Shown here piece after piece: positions 1-9,052 of a stretch of DNA of 64,000 nucleotides. The DNA comes from Streptomyces cacaoi (GTDB lineage: Bacteria > Actinomycetota > Actinomycetes > Streptomycetales > Streptomycetaceae), in the NCBI RefSeq assembly GCF_006539165.1, contig NZ_BJMM01000007.1:186001-250000 (forward strand), given 5' to 3'. Within the stretch, counting starts at the first letter, position 1. Every line of letters starts with the position of its first letter. The translations under genes and the position numbers were made by a program. The notes under the pieces were generated by a model that was not told where the DNA came from, did no database searches, and was given only the letters and a program-made list of their open reading frames with translations.

Positions 1-193
1 CACCCGCCTCGATGGCGAGCGAGAGGTCTACTTCCTTGGCCGCGTCGAGCAGCGGAGTCCGGGCGATCTCGTCGAGATACATGCCGACCAGGTCGCGGTC
101 CGCGACTTCGCTGCCTGCGGCGCGAACACTGCTTGCCGTGTCGGAGACACCGGTCGTGTTCTCCTGACGACGGGCGACGGCACGGGTTGCCAT
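1..193 (-). CDS. hrdD: RNA polymerase principal-like sigma factor HrdD, N-terminal part
   Basis: Only the first 64 codons lie in the window; the gene runs off the left edge. The start is ATG at 193-191, preceded by AAGGGAG. The protein begins MATRAVARRQ and contains DLVGMYLDEIARTPLLDAAK, the sigma-70 region 1.2 segment typical of the Hrd group of streptomycete sigma factors. The short N-terminus without the long acidic extension of HrdB, plus the sigma-R-type promoter upstream, favours HrdD. HrdD is known to be non-essential and to be transcribed by stress sigma factors. HrdA or HrdC cannot be fully excluded from 64 residues. Confidence 0.75.
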   Translation of the reverse strand, partial: MATRAVARRQENTTGVSDTASSVRAAGSEVADRDLVGMYLDEIARTPLLDAAKEVDLSLAIEAG

Positions 194-272
194 GCGTGCT
201 CCCTTGCGAGTGGTCTGAAACTGGCCTGGTGGCTGATGGACACTCCCCGAGTGCCCGCCTTGCGTAGATCTC

Positions 273-299
273 AACGGCTGGAATCCGGACTAAATTCCC
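273..299 (-). promoter_or_regulatory. SigR-type promoter of hrdD
   Basis: Read on the minus strand there is GGGAAT, an 18-base spacer, then GTTG. This matches the sigma-R (thiol oxidative stress) consensus GGAAT-N18-GTT. It lies about 80 bases upstream of the hrdD start and points toward it. hrdD is a known sigma-R target in Streptomyces, which supports both calls. Confidence 0.7.
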
Positions 300-719
300 A
301 ACTCGCGCAACATTTTTCGGATCATGCAGTACCCTGCACGCTTCACATCGGGGTCACTGCCCGGTCCCCGCGCAGAAGTGCTGGTCGGAGCGGTGTGCGG
401 ACCGTCCCGGAGCATCGGCGGCTCGACGGGGAGGCGTCTTCTTCGACGACCTTCACCTGTCTAGACGGTGCGGGCGGCCCGTTGGTTGCCTGATCCGGCC
501 CTCGGAAGCCGCACGTGCCCGGTCGCGGGGCGCGGAGTCCTCCCTGAGGCCGGGGCCCTGCCCGCCCCCGCCCCTCGGATCACCGCCGCGCCCGCGCTCC
601 GGTTTGCGTGCCGCGCCCCTCCGACCGGCGTGAGCCGTTCTGCGCCGCGCCCCCCGGAGGCGCCGATACGGGACTCCGCAACCCAACGACTACTGTGCGT
701 GGTCGTTTGCAGTCATGGA

Positions 720-761
720 GAACGGGCGGGCCCGCACGGTGTGTGCGCGGCCCGCCCGTTC
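720..761 (-). terminator. Hairpin after the MFS gene
   Basis: Perfect 13-bp inverted repeat GAACGGGCGGGCC / GGCCCGCCCGTTC with a 16-base loop, about 67 bases beyond the MFS stop. The rest of the 634-bp gap between hrdD and the MFS gene shows nothing beyond the hrdD promoter. Confidence 0.6.
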
Positions 762-827
762 CGGCGTTCCGTGGCGCCGCCGCCCGCCCGCGCCGACGCG
801 GCGCGGGGTCGGGTGCGACGGGCCGGA

Positions 828-2375
828 TCAGTGCATCGCCACCAGCACGGGCTCCGCGTCCCCGGCGGCGTCACCGGACGTGGCCGCGCCGTCCGTCTTC
901 GCCGCGGAGCCGCCGGGGCCGCGGGTGTTGACGAGGACGGTCACGAGCGCGGCGGACACCAGCAGGATGCCGACGGCCCACCAGATCGCGGAGGTGTAGC
1001 CCTGCACCATGGCCTCCAGCTTCAGCATCTGCTGTGCGGGCTTACTGGTGGCCTCCGCCATGTGGGAGGCCACGTAGGAGGTGGTGGCGCTGGCCGCGAT
1101 GGTGTTGAGGAGCGCGGTGCCGATGGCGCCGCCGACCTGCTGCGAGGTGTTGGCCATCGCGGAGGCGACACCCGCGTCGCTGGACCGCACGCCGAGCGTG
1201 GCCAGGGACATGGCGGGCATGAAGGCCGTACCGAGGCCCAGGCCGAGCATCAGTTCGGCGGGGAGGATCAGCGCCGGGTAGGAGCTGTCGACCTGTAGCT
1301 GGGTCAGCAGCAGCATGCCGCCCGCGGCGAGGACGAAGCCGGGCGCCATCAGCAACCGCGGCGGTATCCGCGTCATCAGACGGGCACCGATCTGCGTGGA
1401 CCCGGTGATCATCCCGGCCACCATCGGCAGGAAGGCCACACCCGTCTTGACGGGCGAGTAGCCCTGCACGATCTGCAGGTAGTAGGTGAGGAACAGGAAC
1501 AGGCCGAACATCGCGATCGTGGCGAGACCCAGCGAGAGGAAGACACCACCACGGTTACGGTCGGTGACCACTCGCAGCGGCAGCAGCGGCGCCCGCACCT
1601 TGGATTCGACGAGGGCGAACGCGGTCAGGAGCACCGCGGCGGCGACGAACATCCCGATGGTGCCGCCCTCGCTCCAGCCGTCCGTCTCGGCGCGGGTGAA
1701 GCCGTAGACGAGGGAGACCAGGCCGAGCGTCGAGAGGACGACGCCGGGGATGTCCAGCGCGGAGCGGTTCCGTGTCACGGAGGGCTCGCGGACGACGAGG
1801 ACGGCGCCGAGAGCGGCGATCACGGCGAACGGGACGTTGACGTAGAAGGTCCAGCGCCAGTCCATGTACTCGGTCAGGACGCCGCCGAGGATGAGGCCGA
1901 TGGCGCCGCCGCCGCCGGCGATGGCGCCGTAGATCCCGAATGCCTTGGCGCGCTCCTTGCCGTCGGTGAACATGACGGCGAGCAGGGAGAGCGCGGCCGG
2001 CGCGAGCAGCGCGCCGAAGGCGCCTTGCAGCGCACGGGCGCCCAGCAGCATGGTCTCGCTGGTGGCTGCTCCGCCGAGCGCGGAGGCGGCGGCGAAGCCG
2101 GCGAGTCCGGTCACGAAGGCCCGCTTGCGGCCCCACAGGTCGGATATGCGGCCGCCGAAGAGCAGCAGTCCGCCGAAGGCCAGGGCGTAGGCGGTGATGA
2201 CCCACTGCCGGTTGGCGTCGGAGATGCCCAGGTCGGACTGGGCGGAGGGAAGCGCGATGTTCACGATGGTCGCGTCCAGGACCACCATGAGCTGCGCGAT
2301 GGCGATGAAAGCCAGCGCCTTCCAGCGTCTGGGGTCGGGACCGGCCGTGACGGAGGCCGATGGAGCGTTCGACAT
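828..2375 (-). CDS. DHA2-family MFS drug/solute exporter
   Basis: A 515-residue, 14-helix major facilitator protein of the DHA2 (EmrB/QacA) drug:H+ antiporter family. The first helix carries LDATIVNIALP, and GGRISDLWGRKR is the motif A loop between helices 2 and 3. The C-terminus has the usual hydrophobic pairs and ends in a short polar tail. It should export toxic or antibiotic-like compounds across the cytoplasmic membrane; the substrate cannot be read from the sequence. It lies downstream of, and in the same direction as, the TetR gene (467-bp gap), so that regulator is a candidate controller. The 2376-2842 gap holds no gene I can support. Confidence 0.9.
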   Translation of the reverse strand: MSNAPSASVTAGPDPRRWKALAFIAIAQLMVVLDATIVNIALPSAQSDLGISDANRQWVITAYALAFGGLLLFGGRISDLWGRKRAFVTGLAGFAAASALGGAATSETMLLGARALQGAFGALLAPAALSLLAVMFTDGKERAKAFGIYGAIAGGGGAIGLILGGVLTEYMDWRWTFYVNVPFAVIAALGAVLVVREPSVTRNRSALDIPGVVLSTLGLVSLVYGFTRAETDGWSEGGTIGMFVAAAVLLTAFALVESKVRAPLLPLRVVTDRNRGGVFLSLGLATIAMFGLFLFLTYYLQIVQGYSPVKTGVAFLPMVAGMITGSTQIGARLMTRIPPRLLMAPGFVLAAGGMLLLTQLQVDSSYPALILPAELMLGLGLGTAFMPAMSLATLGVRSSDAGVASAMANTSQQVGGAIGTALLNTIAASATTSYVASHMAEATSKPAQQMLKLEAMVQGYTSAIWWAVGILLVSAALVTVLVNTRGPGGSAAKTDGAATSGDAAGDAEPVLVAMH

Positions 2376-2842
2376 GTCTGGGTCTGCCTAACGGTGCGGA
2401 GTGTGACGAAAGGTGCGATGAAGTTGTGTATCGGGATTTGTGCTCCCGGAGGGCGCACGGGTCCCGAGGGGTGGAGAGGTGGCGTGGACGGGTGCGTCCG
2501 GCTCGCGAGCCGCCGGGCGGCGGCCGGGTGCCGGGCCGGTCGCCTTCGGGCCGAGCGGGCCGGTGGGGCGACAGCGGCGGAGCGCGGACGGCGGTGTCCG
2601 TGGTGGGTGGTCCGGGGGCCTCGCCGGTGGTGCCGGCGTCGGCTCCTCGGGGCGCCGTTGCGGAGACGGTGCGTCACGGCCGCAGCTGACCGGCTGCTCC
2701 CGTCTCGGGCGGCACTTCCTCGTCAGCTGTGGCCGTACGGCTCCCGGGCCACGTTCACAGAGGAGGACCCGCACACCGCCCGGAATTCAGCGGTGCGGAA
2801 GGGAACTCCCGTACGAGGTATGTCACATGGGCGGGAGTCGGC

Positions 2843-3511
2843 TCAGTCGTCGGGGCGGAGTTCCTCCAATGTCGCGGCGTGGCCAGGAAGTCGGGACGGG
2901 GCGGGAGCGCGCAGCCCGTCGAGATAGAGCTGGAGATGGCGTGCGGTGAAGCGGTCGAGTTGACCGCACCGGACGCCGGGCAGGGGCCGGGTCAGCTGGC
3001 TGAGCGCCACCATCACGTCGCCGACTCCGATGTCGGCGCGCACCTGAGCCGCTTCCTGCCCCCGCCGGAGAAGTTCCTGCGTCAGCTGCTCGACACGTCG
3101 GCGGGACGCGAGGTTCTCCGGCTCGTCGGGGTCGAACCGGTCGGAGAGCATCGGACAGAGGGCGCCGATCCGTTCCTCGGCCGCGCCGCGCACGAAGCAC
3201 GCGAGGGCCTCGAACGGCTCCGCACTCTCCCGCAGGGCCTGTTCGCCCAGCTCCACGATGCGGTCGGTCACGAAGTGCATCACTCCGTGCACGAGGACGT
3301 CGCGGTCCGGGAAGTGACGGTAGAGCGTGGCGTTCCCCACGCCGGCGCTGCGCGCGATCTCGTCGAGCGACGCCTCTGCCCCGTGGGCGACAAAGGCTTC
3401 ACGTGCCGCGTGCAGGATGCGTTCGCGGTTCCGGGCCGCATCTGCGCGAGCTTTGGGCACGCCGACGCCGCGCCGCGCCGTCGCGGCCCGGGATGCGGTG
3501 GCCTGGCTCAT
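2843..3511 (-). CDS. TetR-family transcriptional regulator
   Basis: A 222-residue TetR/AcrR-type repressor. The N-terminal helix-turn-helix contains SLDEIARSAGVGNATLYRHF around residues 45-64 after a basic leader; the rest is the helical ligand-binding domain. The start is the ATG at 3511 because GAGGAG lies 6 bases upstream; an in-frame ATG at 3625 has no such site. It is divergent from wrbA, and the shared 322-bp intergenic region contains repeated and inverted CGTCCCCG elements that could be its operator. The likely role is repression of wrbA and perhaps of the MFS exporter downstream. The ligand is unknown. Confidence 0.88.
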   Translation of the reverse strand: MSQATASRAATARRGVGVPKARADAARNRERILHAAREAFVAHGAEASLDEIARSAGVGNATLYRHFPDRDVLVHGVMHFVTDRIVELGEQALRESAEPFEALACFVRGAAEERIGALCPMLSDRFDPDEPENLASRRRVEQLTQELLRRGQEAAQVRADIGVGDVMVALSQLTRPLPGVRCGQLDRFTARHLQLYLDGLRAPAPSRLPGHAATLEELRPDD

Positions 3512-3646
3512 GCTGCGCTCCTCGCTCAGTCCGTCTCGTCGGTGGCGTCGTGCCGTGTCGTGTGATGCCGGCGGCAGGGACGGGCACTCGCGTCGGGACG
3601 GCTTGACCGCCCCGGGGTCGTGCACCGCCCTCCAACCGGAGAGCTC

Positions 3647-3697
3647 GTCCCCGTTTTGCGGAGACGGTGTTGTAAACGGGGAGGCCGTCCCCGGTTA
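3647..3697. promoter_or_regulatory. Candidate TetR operator cluster between the TetR gene and wrbA
   Basis: Perfect inverted repeat CGGGGA-GGCCG-TCCCCG at 3677-3693, plus a second copy of the half-site in CGTCCCCGTTTT at 3647-3658. There are thus two direct copies and one inverted copy of CGTCCCCG in 50 bases. The position in the divergent intergenic region fits autoregulation by the TetR protein. That it binds here is inference. Confidence 0.45.
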
Positions 3698-3833
3698 TTT
3701 CGCGGCCTCTTATGACACACATCACAGGACATGGCCCACACATCCGCGCAAGAAGGTGAACCTTCAACAACGCTCCCCAGCAGAGCGTTCCCCGGGCCGG
3801 CCGTCTCCCCGGCACCACGATTGGAGAAGACAC

Positions 3834-4472
3834 ATGACAGCTGCCGACGACAGCACTACGCCCGTCAAGGTCTCCGTCATCTACTACTCCGCCACCGGCA
3901 CCATCGCCGCACTGGCCAAGGAGATCAGCGAGGCCGCCGAGGAAGCAGGAGCCGAGGTACGGCTGCGGCGGGCCCAGGAGCTGGCACCGCAGGAAGCCAT
4001 CGACTCCAATCCCGCCTGGGCCAGGAACGCCCAGGAGACCGCTCACATCGCCGTGGCGACACCGGACGACAGCGACTGGGCGGACGCCGTTCTCTTCGGC
4101 AGCCCGACGCGCTACGGAAACATCACCTCACAGCTGAAGCAGTACATCGACACACTCGGACCGCTGTGGGCACAGGGGCGGCTGGCGGACAAGGTCTACA
4201 GCGGTTTCACCTCGTCGGCGACGCTGCACGGCGGGCAGGAGAGCACCTTGCTCGCGCTCTACAACGCCGCCTACCACTTCGGCGGCATCATCGTCCCGCC
4301 CGGCTACACGGACCCGTCGAAGTTCACGGACGGCAACCCGTACGGAACGTCACACGTGGACGGGCAGGGCGAGCTCCCGGTGGACGAGACCGCGCGGAAG
4401 GCCGCCCGTGTGCAGGCCGAACGAGTGGTCAGGACCACCAGGGCACTGCTGCGCGGGAAGGCGGACAGCTGA
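3834..4472 (+). CDS. wrbA: NAD(P)H:quinone oxidoreductase, WrbA-type flavodoxin-like
   Basis: A 212-residue WrbA-family flavoprotein. The FMN phosphate loop is YYSATGTIAALAKEI near residue 15, and the family signature SPTRYGNITSQLKQYIDTLG lies near residue 92, followed by FTSSATLHGGQE. WrbA enzymes reduce quinones by two electrons with NAD(P)H, which avoids redox cycling. The start is the ATG at 3834, preceded by GGAGAAG. It is divergent from the TetR gene, a common arrangement for quinone- or drug-responsive WrbA, with candidate operators between them. Confidence 0.9.
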   Translation: MTAADDSTTPVKVSVIYYSATGTIAALAKEISEAAEEAGAEVRLRRAQELAPQEAIDSNPAWARNAQETAHIAVATPDDSDWADAVLFGSPTRYGNITSQLKQYIDTLGPLWAQGRLADKVYSGFTSSATLHGGQESTLLALYNAAYHFGGIIVPPGYTDPSKFTDGNPYGTSHVDGQGELPVDETARKAARVQAERVVRTTRALLRGKADS

Positions 4473-4655
4473 TGTGAGGAAGGCGGCCCCCGGGCGCAGA
4501 CCGCGAATCTGGCGCGGCGTCTTCTCCGGCCGGTTCTGCGCTGCGACGATGTGCTGCTGCATCCGGTGGTTCGCAGGGCGGCCGTCCCCGGCCGTCCCCC
4601 ACAGGCACCACATGCGCCCCGGTGCACTCCGCCCATCCGTGTGAGGAGCGTTCCG

Positions 4656-6521
4656 ATGCAGCAGTCCCCTCGTCAGCCGTCCCGCAGACACGTGATCGCC
4701 GCCGTGGCCGGAGCCGCGGCGGCGATCGGCGTTCCGGCCACCGCCTCGGCGGCGTCCGGGCCCGCGGCCGCCCCGTCGTCCCCCTACGGCCCGGCCGCGG
4801 CCGCCGGCGCCCCTCCCGGGCCCGCCCTCCGCGCCCGGGCCGTGGCGCTCGCCCGCCGCATGACGCTGGAGCAGAAGATCGGCCAGCTCTTCGTCGTGGA
4901 GGTGTACGGGCAGTCGGCGGACACCGAACACGCGAAGAACCGTGAGCTGTACGGCGTCGGCACACCGGCCGAGGTCATCGCCAAGTACCGGCCCGGCGGC
5001 GTCATCTACTTCGACGCCCGCCGCGGGCCGGACAACGTCCAGCAGCCGCGCCAGGTCGCCCACCTCTCCAACGGGCTTCAGCGGACGGCCCTCTCGGGAG
5101 GCGCGCGGGTGCCGCTGCTCGTCTCCATCGACCAGGAGGGCGGCAGCGTCGTCCTGCGCATGCGGGAACCGGCCACACAGCTGCCGGGCAACATGGCGCT
5201 CGCCGCCGGGCGCTCGCTGCGCGACGCGACCGGGTCCGCGGAGATCATCGGGACCGAGCTCGCGGCGATGGGCATCAACCAGAACTACGCGCCCGACTCC
5301 GATGTCAACATCAACCCCGCGAACCCCGTCATCGGTGTGCGCTCGTTCGGCTCGGACACCGATCTGTGCGCCGACTTCGTCCCGGCCACCGTGCGGGGCT
5401 ACCACAACAGCGGAATCGCCAGCGCGGCCAAGCACTTCCCCGGACACGGGGACACAGATGTCGACAGCCACACCGGGCTCCCGCAGATCGGCCACAGCCG
5501 TGAGGAGCTGGAGCGCATCGATCTCCCGCCGTTCCGGGCCGCCATCCGGCAGGGCGTCGACACGATCATGACGGCGCACATCGTCGTCCCCGCGCTGGAC
5601 GCGTCCGAGGTGCCCGCCACCATGTCCCACGACATCGTCACCGGACTGCTGCGCGAGAAACTCGGCTTCGAAGGGGTGATCGCCACCGACGCGCTCGACA
5701 TGCAGGGCGCCAGCGACAGCTTCCCGCCCGACGTCGCCCCCGTCCGGGCCCTGAGCGCCGGATGCGACCAGCTGGTGCTCGCGCCCGAGCTGGACACCGC
5801 GTTCGCCGCCGTCCTGAAGGCCGTACGCGGTGGCCGGATCAGCCAACGACGGCTGGACGCCTCGGTGGTGCGCATCCTCGAACACAAGCTGCGCCGGGGC
5901 CTGTTCCCGCTCCCCTATGTCGACGAGAACGAGGCAGCACGCGTCGTCGGCAGCCGCACCCACACGGCGAGGGCCCGTTCGATCACGGAGCGGACGATCA
6001 CGCTGCTGCGCAACGAGGGCGGTGCCCTGCCCTGGTCCTCGCGCACGCGCAAGGTCCTCGTCACCGGCTGGGGAGCCGAGCCGCTCGCCGAACTCGCCCG
6101 CACGCTCGGCGAAGAGCCCGGCCGGACCACCACGGTGCTGGAGACGGGCACCGCACCCGGCGCCGGGAAGATCGCGGACGCGGTGGAGGCCGCGGGCAGG
6201 CACGACGCCGTCGTCGTGCTGTCCAACGCCGCCGCCGACACCTCCGGAAAGGGAGCGGCGCAGGCGGAGTTGATCAAGGCGCTGCACGCCACGGACACAC
6301 CGCTCGTCGTGGCCGCCGTCCGCAACCCCTACGACGTGAACCTCTTCCCGGACGTCCCCGCCACGCTCGCGACGTACTCGTACACCGCCCTGTCCATGCA
6401 GGCGCTCGCCCGCACCCTCGCGGGCCGGCTCGACCCCGCCGGACGGCTGCCCGTCACCGTCCCCGAGCGCGACAACCCCGACCGCGCTCTCCACCCGTTC
6501 GGGCACGGGCTGTCCTACTGA
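4656..6521 (+). CDS. Tat-exported glycoside hydrolase family 3 (beta-N-acetylhexosaminidase-type)
   Basis: A 621-residue GH3 enzyme. The N-terminus has a twin-arginine signal (PSRRHVIAAVAG followed by an Ala-rich stretch). The GH3 barrel includes SIDQEGGSVVLR and the NagZ-type KHFPGHGDTDVDSHTGLP near residue 260. GVIATDALDMQG carries the predicted Asp nucleophile, and a C-terminal alpha/beta sandwich follows. The KH(F)PGHGD(T)xxDSH loop is the beta-N-acetylglucosaminidase signature, so exo-hydrolysis of GlcNAc from peptidoglycan or chitin fragments outside the cell is likely. The start is the ATG at 4656 behind GAGGAG. A C-terminal Gly-His-Gly-Leu-Ser-Tyr ending is typical of the family. Confidence 0.9.
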   Translation: MQQSPRQPSRRHVIAAVAGAAAAIGVPATASAASGPAAAPSSPYGPAAAAGAPPGPALRARAVALARRMTLEQKIGQLFVVEVYGQSADTEHAKNRELYGVGTPAEVIAKYRPGGVIYFDARRGPDNVQQPRQVAHLSNGLQRTALSGGARVPLLVSIDQEGGSVVLRMREPATQLPGNMALAAGRSLRDATGSAEIIGTELAAMGINQNYAPDSDVNINPANPVIGVRSFGSDTDLCADFVPATVRGYHNSGIASAAKHFPGHGDTDVDSHTGLPQIGHSREELERIDLPPFRAAIRQGVDTIMTAHIVVPALDASEVPATMSHDIVTGLLREKLGFEGVIATDALDMQGASDSFPPDVAPVRALSAGCDQLVLAPELDTAFAAVLKAVRGGRISQRRLDASVVRILEHKLRRGLFPLPYVDENEAARVVGSRTHTARARSITERTITLLRNEGGALPWSSRTRKVLVTGWGAEPLAELARTLGEEPGRTTTVLETGTAPGAGKIADAVEAAGRHDAVVVLSNAAADTSGKGAAQAELIKALHATDTPLVVAAVRNPYDVNLFPDVPATLATYSYTALSMQALARTLAGRLDPAGRLPVTVPERDNPDRALHPFGHGLSY

Positions 6522-6546
6522 GCGAGCCTGCGCCGGAATCCGTCTC

Positions 6547-6680
6547 CACAGCTGTGCGTGTTTTCACGAAAAGCGCCAACAGCTGTGCGCCACGGTCTGC
6601 TTGGGCACGCAGCTGTCCCCACCGCTCCCCTGTGACCGCAACAGCTGCGTGAGACGTGTTCGGAGCCGGACCGCAGCTGT
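6547..6680. repeat. Phased CAGCTG array in the GH3-DedA gap
   Basis: In the 405-bp gap CAGCTG occurs five times, at 6549, 6580, 6610, 6642 and 6674, with spacings of 31, 30, 32 and 32 bases, close to three DNA turns. Most copies extend toward CACAGCTGTGCG. No coding signal is seen. The flanking bases differ between copies, so this is not a simple tandem duplication. The role is unknown; protein binding along one helix face is one possibility. Confidence 0.6.
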
Positions 6681-6739
6681 GCCGACGACCGGCCCTCGCA
6701 CGACGGCCGCGGCCCGGCTCTGGCCACCGCCACGCCCCC

Positions 6740-6776
6740 GCACCCTGCCCCTGCCGAAGCCGCAGGGGCAGGGTGC
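6740..6776 (+). terminator. Rho-independent-type hairpin after the GH3 gene
   Basis: Perfect 15-bp stem GCACCCTGCCCCTGC with a 7-base loop, followed by GGTTTT. It is placed to end GH3 transcription and insulate dedA. A TAGCCT hexamer at 6833-6838 is a possible -10 for the DedA gene. Confidence 0.7.
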
Positions 6777-6926
6777 GGTTTTCCGCAGTGAAGCCGAGGG
6801 TGGACCGCATACCGGCACCGACCTCCCGTTCCTAGCCTGACCGACAAGCGGGACGCAGCAGCAGCGCGCCCGCTCCGGGCGCCGCTGTGCGCCCGCCCGA
6901 ACCGGCCAGACTCCGGAGGCCCCCGC

Positions 6927-7598
6927 ATGACGCACATCCCCCTCGCCGCGCCCCAGGGCCCCGCCGACGGCGTGGCCGGCTGGGCAGCAGATCTCGTCGA
7001 CACGTTGGGTGGCCCCGGGGCGGGCCTGGCCATCGCGCTGGAGAACCTCTTTCCTCCACTGCCCAGCGAAGTGATCCTTCCGCTGACCGGCTTCGCCGCG
7101 GGCCGCGGAGCCATCGGTCTGCTGTCGGCACTGCTGTGGACGACGCTCGGCTCCGTCGTGGGAGCGCTGGCGCTGTACGGCATCGGTGCACTGATCGGAC
7201 GGGACCGCATATACGCGCTCTGGCGCAGACTGCCGTTGGTGAAGACCTCGGATCTGGAGCGGACAGAGGCATGGTTCGCCGCGCACGGCACCAAGGCGGT
7301 CCTCCTCGGCCGGATGGTGCCGATCTTCCGCAGCCTCATCTCCGTCCCCGCCGGACTGGAACAGATGCGGCTGCCGGTCTTCCTCGCCCTGACGACGCTG
7401 GGCAGCCTGCTGTGGAACTCCGCCCTCGTGCTGGCCGGTTACTGGCTCGGAGAACAGTGGGACCTCGTGGAGGGCTACGTCGGCATCCTCTCCAAGGCCG
7501 TCGCCGGGCTGGTCGTCCTGACCGTCGCCGTCTGGCTCGCCGTACGCGTCCGCGAGGGAAGGCGGGCCCGGTACGCCAAGCACCGGCGGGAGCCGTGA
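6927..7598 (+). CDS. DedA-family membrane protein
   Basis: A 223-residue DedA/VTT (SNARE-associated PF09335) protein. It has ENLFPPLPSEVILPLTGFAAGRG near residues 38-60, the re-entrant acidic motif of the family. GRMVPIFRSLISVPAG near residue 130 is the conserved Arg-containing second re-entrant segment, and 4-5 hydrophobic helices follow. DedA proteins act in the cytoplasmic membrane in lipid scrambling, undecaprenyl-phosphate or phospholipid recycling, and proton-dependent homeostasis. It is followed immediately by the histidine kinase gene. Confidence 0.88.
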   Translation: MTHIPLAAPQGPADGVAGWAADLVDTLGGPGAGLAIALENLFPPLPSEVILPLTGFAAGRGAIGLLSALLWTTLGSVVGALALYGIGALIGRDRIYALWRRLPLVKTSDLERTEAWFAAHGTKAVLLGRMVPIFRSLISVPAGLEQMRLPVFLALTTLGSLLWNSALVLAGYWLGEQWDLVEGYVGILSKAVAGLVVLTVAVWLAVRVREGRRARYAKHRREP

Positions 7599-7643
7599 AC
7601 GAACGACCGCAGGCCGCGCCTCCGTCACCCCGTCCGAACGATC

Positions 7644-7679
7644 TTGCCGGGTCCGCGCCACCGCCCTACGCTCCCACCG
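7644..7679 (+). promoter_or_regulatory. Promoter giving a leaderless histidine kinase mRNA
   Basis: TTGCCG at 7644-7649, a 17-base spacer, then TACGCT at 7667-7672. Seven bases after the -10 comes GTG at 7679, in frame with the kinase. This geometry fits HrdB-type transcription starting at the start codon. Confidence 0.6.
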
Positions 7680-8920
7680 TGTCCGGCAGTGCGCAGGCAG
7701 ACCACCACGACGCGGCCCCCACGCCCACGCCTCCGGCCTCCGCCGCGGGACCGCCGGCGGAACCTTCCGGAACCGCCTCCCCGTGGGCCCGGCGCGTTCC
7801 CGGCACCCTGCTCGGCTGCCTCACCGCCCCGCTCGGTCTGGCCTACCTCCTCGGGGCCTGCACCCTCCTCGCCCCGCTCCTGCTGTGGCCGGGCAGCCGC
7901 CCCCGCGCGCGGGGCGCGCTGGCTGCCGGCGCACGCCGTCTGGCCGCGCTGGAGCGAGTACGCCGCTCCGTCTTCTTCGGCGACACCTTCCCCCGGCACC
8001 ATGCCGCCGACGACCGCCGCGTCCTCCGCTACCTCGCCCACCGCACCTACGCCGGACTGCTGTGCGGCATCGTCGTCGCCCTGCTCGCCGTCGGCTGCGT
8101 CCTCGCCGGCGTGCTGATCGCCGGGGTGCTCCGCGGCAGCCTCGGTCCGGGGGAACTGCTCACCCAGGCACTGCTGGGCGGCGTTTTGCTCTTCCTCGAC
8201 ATTCAGGGGCTGAACGCGGTCGACTCCCTGGACGCCCGCCTCGCCCGCGCATGCTTCGGCCCGTCCGACCGGGAACTGCTACAGCTGCGCATCGAAGAAC
8301 TCGCCACCAGCCGCGCCGCCGTCGTCCAGGCCGTCGACACCGAACGGCGCCGCATCGAACGCGATCTGCACGACGGCGTCCAGCAGCGCCTCGTCGCCCT
8401 CGCCATGCTTCTCGGACGGGCCCGCAGACGCGGCGAGCCCACAGCTGCCGCGCACGACGATCTCCTGGCCCAGGCCCACGCAGAGGCCACCGGCCTGCTC
8501 ACACAGCTGCGTGAGGTCGCCTGGCGCGTCTACCCGTCCGCCCTGGACAGCCTCGGTCTGCGGGACACCCTCGACGAGGTGGCACAGCGCTGCGTCCTCC
8601 CCGTGCACATCGCCTACGACGTCCCCGCACAGCTGCCGCAGGCCGTCCGGACCGCCGCCTACTTCGTCGTCTCCGAAGCCGTCACGAACGCCACCAAGCA
8701 CTCCGGCGCCTCCGCGGTGCACGTTCATCTACGCCTGCACGACGGCACGTTGACCGTCCGGGTCGAGGACGACGGTGCGGGCGGCGCCGACCCGCACGGC
8801 AGCGGACTGACGGGCCTGCGCAGCAGAGTGACCGCGCTCGACGGCCGCCTCGACCTCATCAGCCCCGCCGCGGGCCCGACCGTCCTCACCGCCCACATCC
8901 CCTGCCCGGCCCACCCCTGA
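7679..8920 (+). CDS. Sensor histidine kinase (NarL-type HisKA_3), no adjacent response regulator
   Basis: A 413-residue membrane histidine kinase. A Pro/Ala-rich start is followed by hydrophobic segments (GTLLGCLTAPLGLAYLLGA; GLLCGIVVALLAVGCVLAGV; a third before the coil). The HisKA_3 H-box RDLHDGVQQRLVALAM follows, with His as phospho-acceptor. The HATPase_c domain has SEAVTNATKHSGA (N box) and VEDDGAGGAD with GSGLTGLRSRV (G boxes). I chose GTG 7679 because a promoter sits exactly upstream. An in-frame GTG at 7595, overlapping the dedA stop by 4 bases, would add 28 residues and couple it to dedA. No response regulator follows, so its partner must be elsewhere. Confidence 0.85.
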   Translation: MSGSAQADHHDAAPTPTPPASAAGPPAEPSGTASPWARRVPGTLLGCLTAPLGLAYLLGACTLLAPLLLWPGSRPRARGALAAGARRLAALERVRRSVFFGDTFPRHHAADDRRVLRYLAHRTYAGLLCGIVVALLAVGCVLAGVLIAGVLRGSLGPGELLTQALLGGVLLFLDIQGLNAVDSLDARLARACFGPSDRELLQLRIEELATSRAAVVQAVDTERRRIERDLHDGVQQRLVALAMLLGRARRRGEPTAAAHDDLLAQAHAEATGLLTQLREVAWRVYPSALDSLGLRDTLDEVAQRCVLPVHIAYDVPAQLPQAVRTAAYFVVSEAVTNATKHSGASAVHVHLRLHDGTLTVRVEDDGAGGADPHGSGLTGLRSRVTALDGRLDLISPAAGPTVLTAHIPCPAHP

Positions 8921-9052
8921 CTCCGCCACGGCCCCGCCTCCGCACGCCCCCACCGATCCGCTATCCTGCTGGGACCGCCGTCCCACGGCGCCCCAGCTCT
9001 TGCCACACGGGACACCCACTCCCAGCAGTGCCCGACCCGTCCACAAGAGCCC

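Noticed and set aside
2388..2774. Small open frames in the MFS-TetR gap
   Set aside because: Arg/Pro/Gly-rich products with no ribosome site; they overlap each other on both strands.
4350..6506. A 718-codon open frame on the minus strand
   Set aside because: Mirror of the GH3 gene; the product is low-complexity Gly/Arg/Val and has no start or domain support.
6547..6680. CRISPR-like spacing
   Set aside because: The repeated part is only 6-10 bases, spacers are not of a common length type, and no cas gene is present.
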